Translations under genes and position numbers: made by a program | The notes under the pieces: model-generated | Database searches by the model: none | Seen by the model: the letters and a program-made list of their open reading frames with translations, nothing else | What the model was told of the DNA's origin: nothing | Part shown: piece by piece, positions 1 through 6,424 of the stretch | How the letters are laid out: each line of letters opens with the position of its first letter | Position numbering within the stretch: the stretch's first letter is position 1 | Origin: JBLHRE01 sp047625765 | GTDB lineage: Bacteria; Bacteroidota; Bacteroidia; Flavobacteriales; JBLHRE01 | Length of the DNA stretch: 7,950 nucleotides | NCBI GenBank assembly: GCA_047625765.1 | Contig: JBLHRE010000080.1 | Span: forward strand, 1 to 7,950 | Reading direction: 5' to 3'

Positions 1-33
1 TTAAAATAGCTGGGAATAAAAAGGTTATTGTCG

Positions 34-915
34 TTAATCTCGAAACAATCTTTTTTCTATTTTCTTTGGTTTCTTAGTATTATCATTTTGATTTCGAGCA
101 TCAATTTGTTCAACGAACTCCCATTTCCAATTAGAAAACTGAAATCCATCGTAACTAAAATCGCTAACATAAAACTGATAAACACCTTCCATTATGCGCT
201 GCATAGGTATTAAATGATCGAAAACTATTTGCTGCTGCTCCTCAAAATATCTTAAGGTAACCACTGCATCCTCTTTAAACCTCAAGAAAAAACGGTGTTT
301 GGTTTCTTCTTTAATTTCCAAAATTGGAGCTCCAAAAGTCACGATACCTTCTTTATCAATATTTAAAACTTCTATGATTTTTTGATTGGAATCGAACTCG
401 TAACCATCCCAACCTAACAATAGGTATTGTCTCTTTTTAAGTTTGTTTTTTTTCTCTATCAACTTATAGTAATAAGCGCCATACCAATTATCATTACCAA
501 AAACTTCTTGATCTGGAAACTCTCTGGTTTCCACAGAGGTATCTATCCATTCCTGCATTGTAACACCTTCTTTTGTTCTGTAAAGCATAAATGCGAAATA
601 CTTAAACCGACCATCGTCAAAGCGCAACGACCAATTAAGTATTTTAAAATTTTTGTCTGCATCTTCTAATTTAGAGATTGCGGGCAGTTTAGAAAATGGA
701 TACTCAATAGCATTATCGAAAGACAAGGCTTGTTTAAGTAGACTATGGAATTGAGAATTGGCCAATATGCGAACACTGTCAGATTCACCAGCCAAAATCT
801 TATTAGACAGTATAACCAAAGAATCCTCATGCCAAACCATTTCAGCCTTTGAAGCGATTTGGGCGTTCGTTTGACTACAAAGTAGTATAAATAAAAAGGA
901 AATAATTTTATTCAT
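34..915 (-). CDS. Secreted protein of unknown function
   Basis: I do not recognise a named domain in this 293-residue protein. Residues 1-18 form a classical signal peptide (short basic start, hydrophobic core, TNA just before Q19), typical of flavobacterial proteins sent to the periplasm or beyond; there is no lipobox cysteine and no further membrane segment. The mature part looks like a mixed, beta-rich fold with aromatic-rich stretches, such as NWYGAYYYKL (143-152) and QYLLLGWDG (163-171), and ends in a lysine-rich tail (about 278-293). The sequence composition looks like a normal intact gene. It lies 91 bases downstream of the ferredoxin gene on the same strand, but a strong terminator sits between them, so it is probably transcribed on its own; I could not find a convincing TAnnTTTG element before its ATG. 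The idea that it is a conserved flavobacterial family comes from memory of similar motifs, not from a search. Confidence 0.85.
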   Translation of the reverse strand: MNKIISFLFILLCSQTNAQIASKAEMVWHEDSLVILSNKILAGESDSVRILANSQFHSLLKQALSFDNAIEYPFSKLPAISKLEDADKNFKILNWSLRFDDGRFKYFAFMLYRTKEGVTMQEWIDTSVETREFPDQEVFGNDNWYGAYYYKLIEKKNKLKKRQYLLLGWDGYEFDSNQKIIEVLNIDKEGIVTFGAPILEIKEETKHRFFLRFKEDAVVTLRYFEEQQQIVFDHLIPMQRIMEGVYQFYVSDFSYDGFQFSNWKWEFVEQIDARNQNDNTKKPKKIEKRLFRD

Positions 916-941
916 TAATTTTGTTGGTAATATAGCTTCAT

Positions 942-985
942 AAAAAAAGCCGTTTTCATTCTTTATTGGGATGAAATACGGCTTT
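942..985 (-). terminator. Rho-independent terminator of the ferredoxin gene
   Basis: Read on the minus strand, the arm AAAGCCGTATTTCAT (985-971) pairs with ATGAAAACGGCTTT (959-946) with one bulged A and a loop of about 11 bases, and the T-run continues to 942. It begins 22 bases after the ferredoxin stop codon, so it should end that transcript before the downstream secreted-protein gene. Confidence 0.88.
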
Positions 986-1006
986 CAAATATCATACTAG
1001 TAATTC

Positions 1007-1354
1007 TTAAAGATGTAAGAATTCTTTTTTCTGCAATAACGATTCTTCAGATTCCACATTGTCCTCATCAGGAACACAGCAGTCTACAGGACATACTGCA
1101 GCACATTGTGGCTCTTCGTGAAAACCAATACACTCTGTGCATTTATCTGTTACAATGTAATAAACGTCATAATCTGTTGGTTCTTGTGCCGCATCTGCTT
1201 CAAACTCACCACCATTTTTTGGATTCACTTTACCTTTTAAACCTGTACCGTCTGCAAATCTCCACTCTTCACCACCTTCATAGATCGCATTATTTGGGCA
1301 TTCCGGCTCACAGGCCCCACAATTAATACACTCGTCTGTTATCTTGATTGCCAT
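1007..1354 (-). CDS. Alvin-type 2[4Fe-4S] ferredoxin
   Basis: A small acidic electron carrier of the cytoplasm that should bind two [4Fe-4S] clusters. From the chosen start the protein has 115 residues. The first cluster motif is C9-x2-C12-x2-C15-x3-C19-P; the second is C72-x2-C75-x8-C84-x3-C88-P. The eight-residue gap in the second motif and the long stretch between motifs are features of the Alvin/YfhL-like group of bacterial ferredoxins. An extra CC pair (92-93) and an acidic C-terminal tail follow. An upstream in-frame start at 1417 exists, but the extra 21 residues would cover the promoter and do not look like protein, whereas the ATG at 1354 gives the usual MAIKITDECINCG beginning and leaves a leader of about 30 bases. 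It is divergent from the acyl-CoA reductase gene. I recall the two genes lying side by side in other Flavobacteriia, but redox partners are not known from the sequence. Confidence 0.95.
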   Translation of the reverse strand: MAIKITDECINCGACEPECPNNAIYEGGEEWRFADGTGLKGKVNPKNGGEFEADAAQEPTDYDVYYIVTDKCTECIGFHEEPQCAAVCPVDCCVPDEDNVESEESLLQKKEFLHL

Positions 1355-1375
1355 ATTAGCTATGTTTAATATTCC

Positions 1376-1383
1376 TACTTTTG
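1376..1383 (+). promoter_or_regulatory. -7 element of acyl-CoA reductase promoter
   Basis: TACTTTTG matches the Bacteroidota TAnnTTTG element exactly and would start RNA near 1388, about 30 bases before the ATG at 1420. The -33 region is weak (ATTAG near 1355-1359). It faces the ferredoxin promoter, whose -7 element lies 7 bases away on the other strand. Confidence 0.6.
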
Positions 1384-1389
1384 TAGCAT

Positions 1390-1420
1390 CAAAGATAGAT
1401 AATAATTGAGCTTTCAAAAA
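1390..1420 (-). promoter_or_regulatory. Ferredoxin promoter (-33 and -7)
   Basis: On the minus strand, TTTTTG (1420-1415) and TATCTTTG (1397-1390) are separated by 17 bases, a good match to the Bacteroidota -33 TTTG / -7 TAnnTTTG promoter. RNA should begin near 1385, giving a leader of about 30 bases. The -33 element touches the first base of the divergent acyl-CoA reductase ATG, so it lies inside that gene's transcribed region. Confidence 0.72.
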
Positions 1421-2481
1421 TGGATTTCACAAAAAGAGCCGAGGCCTTTTTTAAGTTAGGAGAATTTTTAAATCAATTTACTTCTAAGCCCCCAATTAAA
1501 GGGGATAGCGCATTAAACAAAGATTTTTTCGATGCCTTTTCTGAGCTAGTGAATAGGGCGGTAGAAAGTAATGGATGGTTCACAAAATCTAATGTTACCC
1601 ATGCCATTTCTGCTTGGGCAAATTGTCTAGACCAAAAATCTTTTGATGCGTGGTTGTCTAAGTATGATTTGGAGTCTGTAAAAAAAACCAAGACGATTGG
1701 GATGATTGCAGCTGGAAATATTCCTCTTGTAGGATTCCATGATGTTGTAAGCGTGTTAATTTCTGGTCACAAATTGCAAATAAAACTGAGCAAAAAGGAT
1801 CATGCATTAATGTTTTTCTTGTTGCAATTGCTTCAAGTTATTGCGCCAGAATTTAAAGACCGCATTGAAATCACCGAAGGAAACCTTAATGATTATGATG
1901 CGGTTATCGCAACAGGATCTGGTAACTCTGCCCGTTATTTCGAATACTACTTTGGGCAGCAACCAAATATCATCAGAAAAAACAGAAATTCTATCGCTAT
2001 TATTACAGGTAACGAAACACCAGAAGAGCTTAAGGCCCTTGGCGAAGATGTGTTCCGTTATTATGGCTTGGGCTGTAGAAATGTTTCTAAAATATATATT
2101 CCAGAAGATTATAATTTAGAGCCCGTTTTCTTAGGCTTATTTCACTATAAAGACATTATTGAACACAAAAAATACGAGAACAATTACGACTACAATAAAG
2201 CCGTATTTATGATGAGTCAGTTTAAATTACGAGATAATGGATTTATCGTAATGAAAGAGGACAGTTCTTTTACATCTCCAATAGGTGCTCTTTTCTATGA
2301 AACCTATACCCACATAGAAGTATTAAAAAAGGAATTGGTTAAAAATGCAGATCACCTTCAATGTATAGTGGCATCTGGAGGAATTATTGAAAATGAAATT
2401 CCATTTGGTAAAACCCAAGAACCAGCCCTTTGGGATTATGCCGATGGGGTGGATACTATTGAGTTTTTGTTGGAATTATAA
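1420..2481 (+). CDS. Acyl-CoA reductase, LuxC family
   Basis: A 353-residue member of the LuxC/acyl-CoA reductase family, an aldehyde-dehydrogenase-fold enzyme that reduces an activated acyl group to an aldehyde with NAD(P)H, passing through an acyl-enzyme thioester. Visible family marks are GMIAAGNIPLVGFHD (94-108), the glycine-rich ATGSGNSARYF (164-174), the candidate catalytic cysteine C219 in YYGLGCRNVSK, and the C-terminal block FGKTQEPALWDYADGVDT (329-346). It is shorter than Vibrio LuxC (about 480 residues). There are no LuxD or LuxE transferase or synthetase genes and no luciferase genes here, so bioluminescence is not implied; the acyl donor is unknown. It has no signal peptide and should be cytoplasmic. 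It is divergent from the ferredoxin gene, and its stop codon lies one base from the stop of the convergent lipoprotein gene, with no terminator between. Confidence 0.92.
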   Translation: MDFTKRAEAFFKLGEFLNQFTSKPPIKGDSALNKDFFDAFSELVNRAVESNGWFTKSNVTHAISAWANCLDQKSFDAWLSKYDLESVKKTKTIGMIAAGNIPLVGFHDVVSVLISGHKLQIKLSKKDHALMFFLLQLLQVIAPEFKDRIEITEGNLNDYDAVIATGSGNSARYFEYYFGQQPNIIRKNRNSIAIITGNETPEELKALGEDVFRYYGLGCRNVSKIYIPEDYNLEPVFLGLFHYKDIIEHKKYENNYDYNKAVFMMSQFKLRDNGFIVMKEDSSFTSPIGALFYETYTHIEVLKKELVKNADHLQCIVASGGIIENEIPFGKTQEPALWDYADGVDTIEFLLEL

Positions 2482-2482
2482 T

Positions 2483-3910
2483 TTACTCCACCCTTTCGTA
2501 ACAACCTAGATCTGGAGCAGCGTCTGAAGCCCTACTATCGCCTTTAAGGTCGAAGGGTATCTCTACTGCCAAAGCGTTTATTCCAGCATCTTTAGCAACC
2601 GATAAAGTGTCTAACAGATAAATACCTTCTTGTGGATTGATGAATTTTGGATTCTGGTTCAGTTTGATATTTGAAAAGCGTGTTGGATCGCTAAAGTCAA
2701 CATCTTCATCATCAGATTTAATTATAGTGTTTTCAAAAAATATATTGAAATCGGCACCCGTCTCTTCGACCAATGCCAATTCATTTTCTTCGCGACCATA
2801 AATAATGCAATTGCCAAAGTAGGCATTGGTTAAATCACGTAACTGAACATTGCCTTGAAAATCTTCGTACCAATTATTAACAACTACAGAAGGTGTACTC
2901 CTGATACCATAGTTCCAATAATTACCCATAGTACAATGCTTAAAACTATAAGAACCTCCAATATTCAACACCAAATCGTGCTGTCCAGAATTGTTTATTA
3001 AAAGGTTTTCTGCTTCGATATGTGTTCCTTGTCCAAACAGGCCTATTGCAGAAGAATTCCGAATAACCGAATTCCTTATTTTTAAGGTTGGATTGGCATT
3101 TCCTATGGTATCGCACTGAATTCCGATAGTCGCATTTTTTATAATGGCATAATTGATTTCGTTGTCAACACTTCCGGCAAAAAGCCAAACTCTCCCCCAT
3201 TGCCCTGGTAAGTTTTCGAAATAAGGCTCCAATCTATCGCTTTGAAAAACCACCTCATTATCCAACTCTCCATTAACTTTTAAAGATCCTTGGGTATAAA
3301 TTAACATTCCCGAATTGGGGCCATGAAAGTGCAATTGAGCTCCCGCGTTTATTATTAGTTCACAGGTAGAGTCCACTGCTGCATATCCGAAAAAGACATG
3401 TGGTTTGTCGGATTGTAGCGTTGTTGCACAATCGAAAATGTAAAAACTACTGCCCGGATCTGGCGCGTAAAAATAGGCGTCCTGTCCCCATGCTATCAAC
3501 TTTACATTTTGCTCGACATTATTAAACATAAATAATATCGAATCTGTAATCACTAAAGGGTTGTTGGTATTATTGGGATCTAAGGTTACATCCACAAAAA
3601 TGAAAATGCTGTCTCCGCCTTCAATTTCAATATCTTCTAATTCTTTAGCGCCAACACCATCAATGTTTAATCTAAATTTAGAGCTAGAACCTGTAGCCAC
3701 TCCAATATAATCGATTTTAACGGCATCCTTGCTCCTATTTCTTACCGTAAACTTTCTAGTACTAGATCCTACCGTAGTAAATACGGTATCAAACAGAACC
3801 GTATCGGTAGAAAAAGACAAGCGTAAATCAGATGAATTATCAAAGATCAAATCCTTTTTACATGCAAACATCAAAAGGATAGGTATTAATAATAGAAGAG
3901 CTTTTTTCAA
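2483..3910 (-). CDS. Lipoprotein with right-handed beta-helix
   Basis: A 475-residue probable lipoprotein. Residues 1-16 are a hydrophobic signal followed by C17 in MFACKKD, fitting signal peptidase II processing and a lipid anchor; final placement in the outer membrane is inferred. Residues about 25-145 form a beta-rich, Ig-like region, and about 185-470 show the short repeated strands of a right-handed parallel beta-helix (for example LKIRNSVIRNSSAIG at 276-290 and FGNCIIYG at 365-372). The end, PDLGCYE (467-473), is the usual closing motif of Bacteroidota beta-helix proteins. No catalytic residues of a polysaccharide lyase stand out, so a surface or adhesive role is as likely as glycan cleavage. 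The start is TTG: an in-frame TAA lies three codons upstream (3919-3917), and the first ATG is codon 14, inside the lipobox, so only TTG (or the adjacent ATT) preserves the signal peptide. Confidence 0.88.
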   Translation of the reverse strand: MKKALLLLIPILLMFACKKDLIFDNSSDLRLSFSTDTVLFDTVFTTVGSSTRKFTVRNRSKDAVKIDYIGVATGSSSKFRLNIDGVGAKELEDIEIEGGDSIFIFVDVTLDPNNTNNPLVITDSILFMFNNVEQNVKLIAWGQDAYFYAPDPGSSFYIFDCATTLQSDKPHVFFGYAAVDSTCELIINAGAQLHFHGPNSGMLIYTQGSLKVNGELDNEVVFQSDRLEPYFENLPGQWGRVWLFAGSVDNEINYAIIKNATIGIQCDTIGNANPTLKIRNSVIRNSSAIGLFGQGTHIEAENLLINNSGQHDLVLNIGGSYSFKHCTMGNYWNYGIRSTPSVVVNNWYEDFQGNVQLRDLTNAYFGNCIIYGREENELALVEETGADFNIFFENTIIKSDDEDVDFSDPTRFSNIKLNQNPKFINPQEGIYLLDTLSVAKDAGINALAVEIPFDLKGDSRASDAAPDLGCYERVE

Positions 3911-3928
3911 AATTTTTTATTTAGGCGC

Positions 3929-3936
3929 CAAATATA
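3929..3936 (-). promoter_or_regulatory. -7 element of lipoprotein promoter
   Basis: TATATTTG on the minus strand matches TAnnTTTG exactly and lies 18 bases before the TTG start, implying a very short leader of about 12 bases. No clear TTTG is seen at the -33 distance, so strength is uncertain. Confidence 0.5.
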
Positions 3937-3978
3937 AGATATTCTATATACGCCCATTGATCATCTTTATTTCATAAG

Positions 3979-3997
3979 TGCACTAAAATTAGGTGCA
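3979..3997. repeat. Interrupted palindrome, possible operator A
   Basis: TGCACTAAAATTAGGTGCA has perfect 5-base arms (TGCAC/GTGCA) and a nearly symmetric centre. It sits just upstream of the -7 element at 4012-4019 and between two divergent genes, a position suited to a dimeric regulator. It shares CTAAA and TTAGG half-sites with the second dyad at 4024-4042, but the half-sites are three bases closer here. No regulator is identified. Confidence 0.35.
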
Positions 3998-4011
3998 TTA
4001 TCCAATAAAAG

Positions 4012-4019
4012 TATCTTTG
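4012..4019 (+). promoter_or_regulatory. Distal candidate promoter P1 of rpmE2
   Basis: TATCTTTG is an exact TAnnTTTG match reading toward the L31 gene, 137 bases before its ATG. RNA would start near 4025, at the base of the hairpin at 4024-4042. No good -33 TTTG is present at 17-20 bases upstream, so this is weaker evidence than for the proximal promoter at 4098-4128. Confidence 0.45.
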
Positions 4020-4023
4020 CAGC

Positions 4024-4042
4024 AGCCTAAATACATTAGGCT
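4024..4042. repeat. Perfect inverted repeat, hairpin or operator B
   Basis: AGCCTAAATACATTAGGCT has perfect 7-base arms around a 5-base centre. If P1 is active it would form a 7-pair stem at the very 5' end of the transcript, which could protect the RNA; as DNA it is a dyad directly on the predicted start site, well placed for repression. No T-run follows directly (a nine-T run is 25 bases on), so it is not a standard terminator. Confidence 0.5.
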
Positions 4043-4097
4043 ATAGACAACAACAGTTTTTAATGACTTTTTTTTTATAAAAACTACTTAAAAAGTG

Positions 4098-4128
4098 TTT
4101 GGTTCTAGAGAATACTTACGTATATTTG
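4098..4128 (+). promoter_or_regulatory. Proximal promoter P2 of rpmE2
   Basis: TTTG (4098-4101), a 19-base spacer, and TATATTTG (4121-4128) make a textbook Bacteroidota promoter. RNA should start near 4134, leaving a leader of about 22 bases before the ATG at 4156. The fit rules out the longer reading frame that begins with TTG at 4099, since that codon is part of the -33 box. Confidence 0.78.
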
Positions 4129-4155
4129 CCGTCCGAAAAAATTAAGTTTAGAGTC

Positions 4156-4407
4156 ATGAAAAAAGGAATTCATCCAGATACATACAGACTAGTAGCGTTT
4201 AAAGATATGTCTAATGAGGAGACATGGATTACTCGTTCTTGCGCTAACACAAGAGATACAATTGAACTAGAAGGAACACAGTATCCTTTGATCAAATTGG
4301 AAATATCTTCTGCTTCTCACCCATTTTACACAGGTAAAATGAAATTGGTTGATACTGCAGGACGTGTTGATAAGTTCCGTAACCGTTACGCGAAATTCAA
4401 AAAATAA
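4156..4407 (+). CDS. rpmE2: 50S ribosomal protein L31, type B
   Basis: An 83-residue protein that belongs to the large ribosomal subunit near the subunit interface. The start MKKGIHPDTYRLVAFKDM and the end DTAGRVDKFRNRYAKFKK are characteristic of L31 type B. It is the zinc-independent form: only one cysteine (C29) is present, so the zinc-binding cysteines of the other L31 type are absent. The ATG at 4156 gives the usual family length; an upstream TTG start in the same frame falls in the promoter. The gene is followed by its own terminator and preceded by a strong promoter, so it is mostly a single-gene unit, although read-through could reach the glmU-like gene 114 bases downstream. Confidence 0.97.
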   Translation: MKKGIHPDTYRLVAFKDMSNEETWITRSCANTRDTIELEGTQYPLIKLEISSASHPFYTGKMKLVDTAGRVDKFRNRYAKFKK

Positions 4408-4443
4408 GCAATTGTTTCAATTGTTTAGTTAACATATAAATAA

Positions 4444-4469
4444 CCCTGACCTTAGGTCGGGGTTTTTTT
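4444..4469 (+). terminator. Rho-independent terminator of rpmE2
   Basis: CCCTGACC (4444-4451) pairs with GGTCGGGG (4455-4462), eight pairs including one U-G, around a TTA loop, followed by seven T. Flanking A and T bases can lengthen the stem. It lies 37 bases after the L31 stop codon. Confidence 0.92.
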
Positions 4470-4494
4470 ATGCTTAAAACATAATTAGTAATGT

Positions 4495-4502
4495 TACTTT
4501 TG
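4495..4502 (+). promoter_or_regulatory. -7 element for glmU-like/rluF operon
   Basis: TACTTTTG matches TAnnTTTG exactly, downstream of the rpmE2 terminator, and would start RNA near 4508, about 14 bases before the ATG at 4522. No clear -33 TTTG is seen, as the expected place lies just beyond the terminator T-run. Confidence 0.55.
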
Positions 4503-4521
4503 GCTTTTAAATACCTATCAG

Positions 4522-5694
4522 ATGAATTACATTATTTTCGAAAATTCGATTGACAGAAACAATTTATTGCCCTTAACATATACACGACCTATTGCTGCTT
4601 TAAGAATAGGTATTCTAACGATTAAGGAAAAGTGGGATAAGCAATTAGATACGAATTGCACCTACCTAACGGCCGACTATTTGCAAGCCAAGTTCCCCTT
4701 AATCACCAAAGAAACAAACACCTATATCAATGGTTCTATATGCCCAACACTAGAACTCTCCAAAGCCATAAAGTCACTTACCGATAAATCCTTTTTATGT
4801 TTGGATGATGAGCTTATTGCCTATACTTCTGATGCTCCTATTAGCGATTTTAGCAATTGGAATAAAATACAATTTGAAGGATCGGTGTTAGCCGTTAAAA
4901 ACCCTTGGGATATTTTCAGCAAAAACGGTGAAGCTATTCGGTTCGATTTTGACTTAATTACCAAAGGACGTAAATCTGGTTCTTTAAGTAATACCAATAC
5001 CATTATTGGCGATGGCGAAATTTTTATTGAAGAAGGAGCGAAAGCCGAATGTGCCACTTTTAACACAAATTCTGGTCCAATTTACATCGGTAAAAATACC
5101 GAAATAATGGAGGGTAGCTTAATTAGAAGTCCTTTTGTGTTGTGCGAAAATTCTACTTTAAAATTAGGCTCCAAAATATACGGGCCTACCACCATAGGGC
5201 CGCACTCTAAAGTTGGTGGAGAAGTTAATAATTGTGTAATACAAGGCTATTCGAACAAAGGGCACGATGGCTTTTTGGGTAATTCTGTTATTGGCGAATG
5301 GTGTAATATTGGAGCCGATAGTAATAATTCGAACTTAAAGAATAACTACGCTGATGTTAAACTATGGAACTACCCAGCTGGGCGTTTTATAAATACCGAA
5401 TTACAGTTTTGTGGCTTAATTATGGGCGATCATTCTAAATGTGGAATCAATACCATGTTTAACACAGGCACCGTAATTGGCGTAAGCGCAAATATATTTG
5501 GTAGTGGTTTCCCACGTAACTTTGTCCCTTCCTTTTCTTGGGGAGGTGCACAAGGGTTTACAACATATGCTACCAGAAAAGCATTTGAAGTAGCACAAAA
5601 AGTTTTTGAAAGACGCAATTTAGAATTCGATGAAATAGAAAAATCAATTCTAGAAAAAGTGTTTGAAATATCAAGCCAATACAGAAAGGATTAA
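4522..5694 (+). CDS. GlmU-like nucleotidyltransferase/acetyltransferase family protein
   Basis: A 390-residue protein of the Bacteroidota GlmU-like family (TIGR03991 type), proposed to make UDP-GlcNAc or a similar nucleotide sugar in the cytoplasm. The N-terminal part (1 to about 145) has a diverged nucleotidyltransferase-like fold: TYTRPIAALRIG (19-30) stands where GlmU has its glycine-rich nucleotide loop, and the usual GxGxRM motif is missing. From about 155 to 345 the sequence shows isoleucine/glycine-spaced hexapeptide turns of a left-handed beta-helix. NKGHDGFLGNSVIG (245-258) resembles the GlmU acetyltransferase segment, with H248 at the place of its catalytic histidine. The C-terminal 45 residues are helical. 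The two-step function is a family inference; one activity may be absent or different. It overlaps rluF by one base and probably forms a two-gene operon with it. Confidence 0.9.
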   Translation: MNYIIFENSIDRNNLLPLTYTRPIAALRIGILTIKEKWDKQLDTNCTYLTADYLQAKFPLITKETNTYINGSICPTLELSKAIKSLTDKSFLCLDDELIAYTSDAPISDFSNWNKIQFEGSVLAVKNPWDIFSKNGEAIRFDFDLITKGRKSGSLSNTNTIIGDGEIFIEEGAKAECATFNTNSGPIYIGKNTEIMEGSLIRSPFVLCENSTLKLGSKIYGPTTIGPHSKVGGEVNNCVIQGYSNKGHDGFLGNSVIGEWCNIGADSNNSNLKNNYADVKLWNYPAGRFINTELQFCGLIMGDHSKCGINTMFNTGTVIGVSANIFGSGFPRNFVPSFSWGGAQGFTTYATRKAFEVAQKVFERRNLEFDEIEKSILEKVFEISSQYRKD

Positions 5695-6419
5695 TGATGC
5701 GTCTAAATAAATTTTTAAGCGAATCTGGCTACTGCTCTCGAAGAGAAGCAGACAGAATTATGCAAGAAGGAAGAGTCTCTATAAATGGAGACATACCCGA
5801 AATGGGTGCTAAAGTTGCTCCTGGAGACAAGATTCATATTGACGGAAAATTGATTCGCGTTCCCGGAAAAGAACAACAAAAAGATTTTATTTACATGGCC
5901 TTTAACAAGCCTGTAGGAATTGTTTGCACCACAGATACCGAAGGCGAACGCAACAATATTATTGACTTTATTGGTTACAAAAAAAGAATTTTTCCTATTG
6001 GCAGGTTGGACAAACCCAGCGAAGGATTGATTTTTTTGACCAATGATGGTGATATGGTAAACAAGGTTCTTAGATCTAAGAACAACCACGAAAAAGAATA
6101 CATTGTAACGGTAAGCAAAGCTATTACCCCGTACTTTATAGACAAAATGGCCAATGGTATACCAATGCTAGGCACAAAAACTAAGAAATGTAAGGTTGAT
6201 GCTATTGGTAAAAACACTTTTAAAATCGTCTTAACCGAAGGACTCAACCGTCAAATTAGACGCATGTGCGAGTACCTAGGATACAATGTAACGAAGCTTA
6301 AACGTGTTCGCATCATGAACGTTAAACTGGATGTGGCAGTCGGGAAATGGCGCTATTTAACACCTCAAGAGATGGGTGCCATTAATTCGTCCGTCTCTTC
6401 TTCTTCTAAAACCAAATAA
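5694..6419 (+). CDS. rluF: 23S rRNA pseudouridine synthase RluF
   Basis: A 241-residue RluF-type enzyme that converts a uridine of 23S rRNA (U2604 in E. coli numbering) to pseudouridine. Residues 3-50 are an S4 RNA-binding domain (RLNKFLSESGYCSRREADR). The catalytic core holds GRLDKPSEGLIFLTNDGD (103-120) with the catalytic aspartate D106, then GTKTKKCKV (160-168), GLNRQIRRMCE (183-193) and RVRIMNV (204-210), which closely follow E. coli RluF as I remember it. It lacks the long C-terminal extension of the E. coli protein (290 residues) and ends in a serine-rich tail. The start at 5694 overlaps the upstream stop as TAATG; the adjacent ATG at 5697 is an equally good start. The overlap indicates translational coupling. 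I see no terminator after it, so transcription may run on antisense to the downstream pseudogene. Confidence 0.94.
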   Translation: MMRLNKFLSESGYCSRREADRIMQEGRVSINGDIPEMGAKVAPGDKIHIDGKLIRVPGKEQQKDFIYMAFNKPVGIVCTTDTEGERNNIIDFIGYKKRIFPIGRLDKPSEGLIFLTNDGDMVNKVLRSKNNHEKEYIVTVSKAITPYFIDKMANGIPMLGTKTKKCKVDAIGKNTFKIVLTEGLNRQIRRMCEYLGYNVTKLKRVRIMNVKLDVAVGKWRYLTPQEMGAINSSVSSSSKTK

Positions 6420-6424
6420 CCCGA

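Noticed and set aside
1..33. End of a neighbouring gene at the left edge
   Set aside because: No open frame continuing off the edge has protein-like composition, and stops occur in the frames checked.
1355..1417. Longer N-terminus for the ferredoxin
   Set aside because: These codons overlap the promoter and predicted start site, and the internal ATG gives the conserved ferredoxin N-terminus.
4063..4080. Five-codon ORF with two phenylalanines as a leader-peptide attenuator
   Set aside because: It is just a T-run after an ATG, with no alternative stem-loops or terminator to form an attenuator.
4099..4155. Longer N-terminus for L31 from TTG at 4099
   Set aside because: The region is the promoter (TTTG and TATATTTG), and the ATG at 4156 gives the normal family start.
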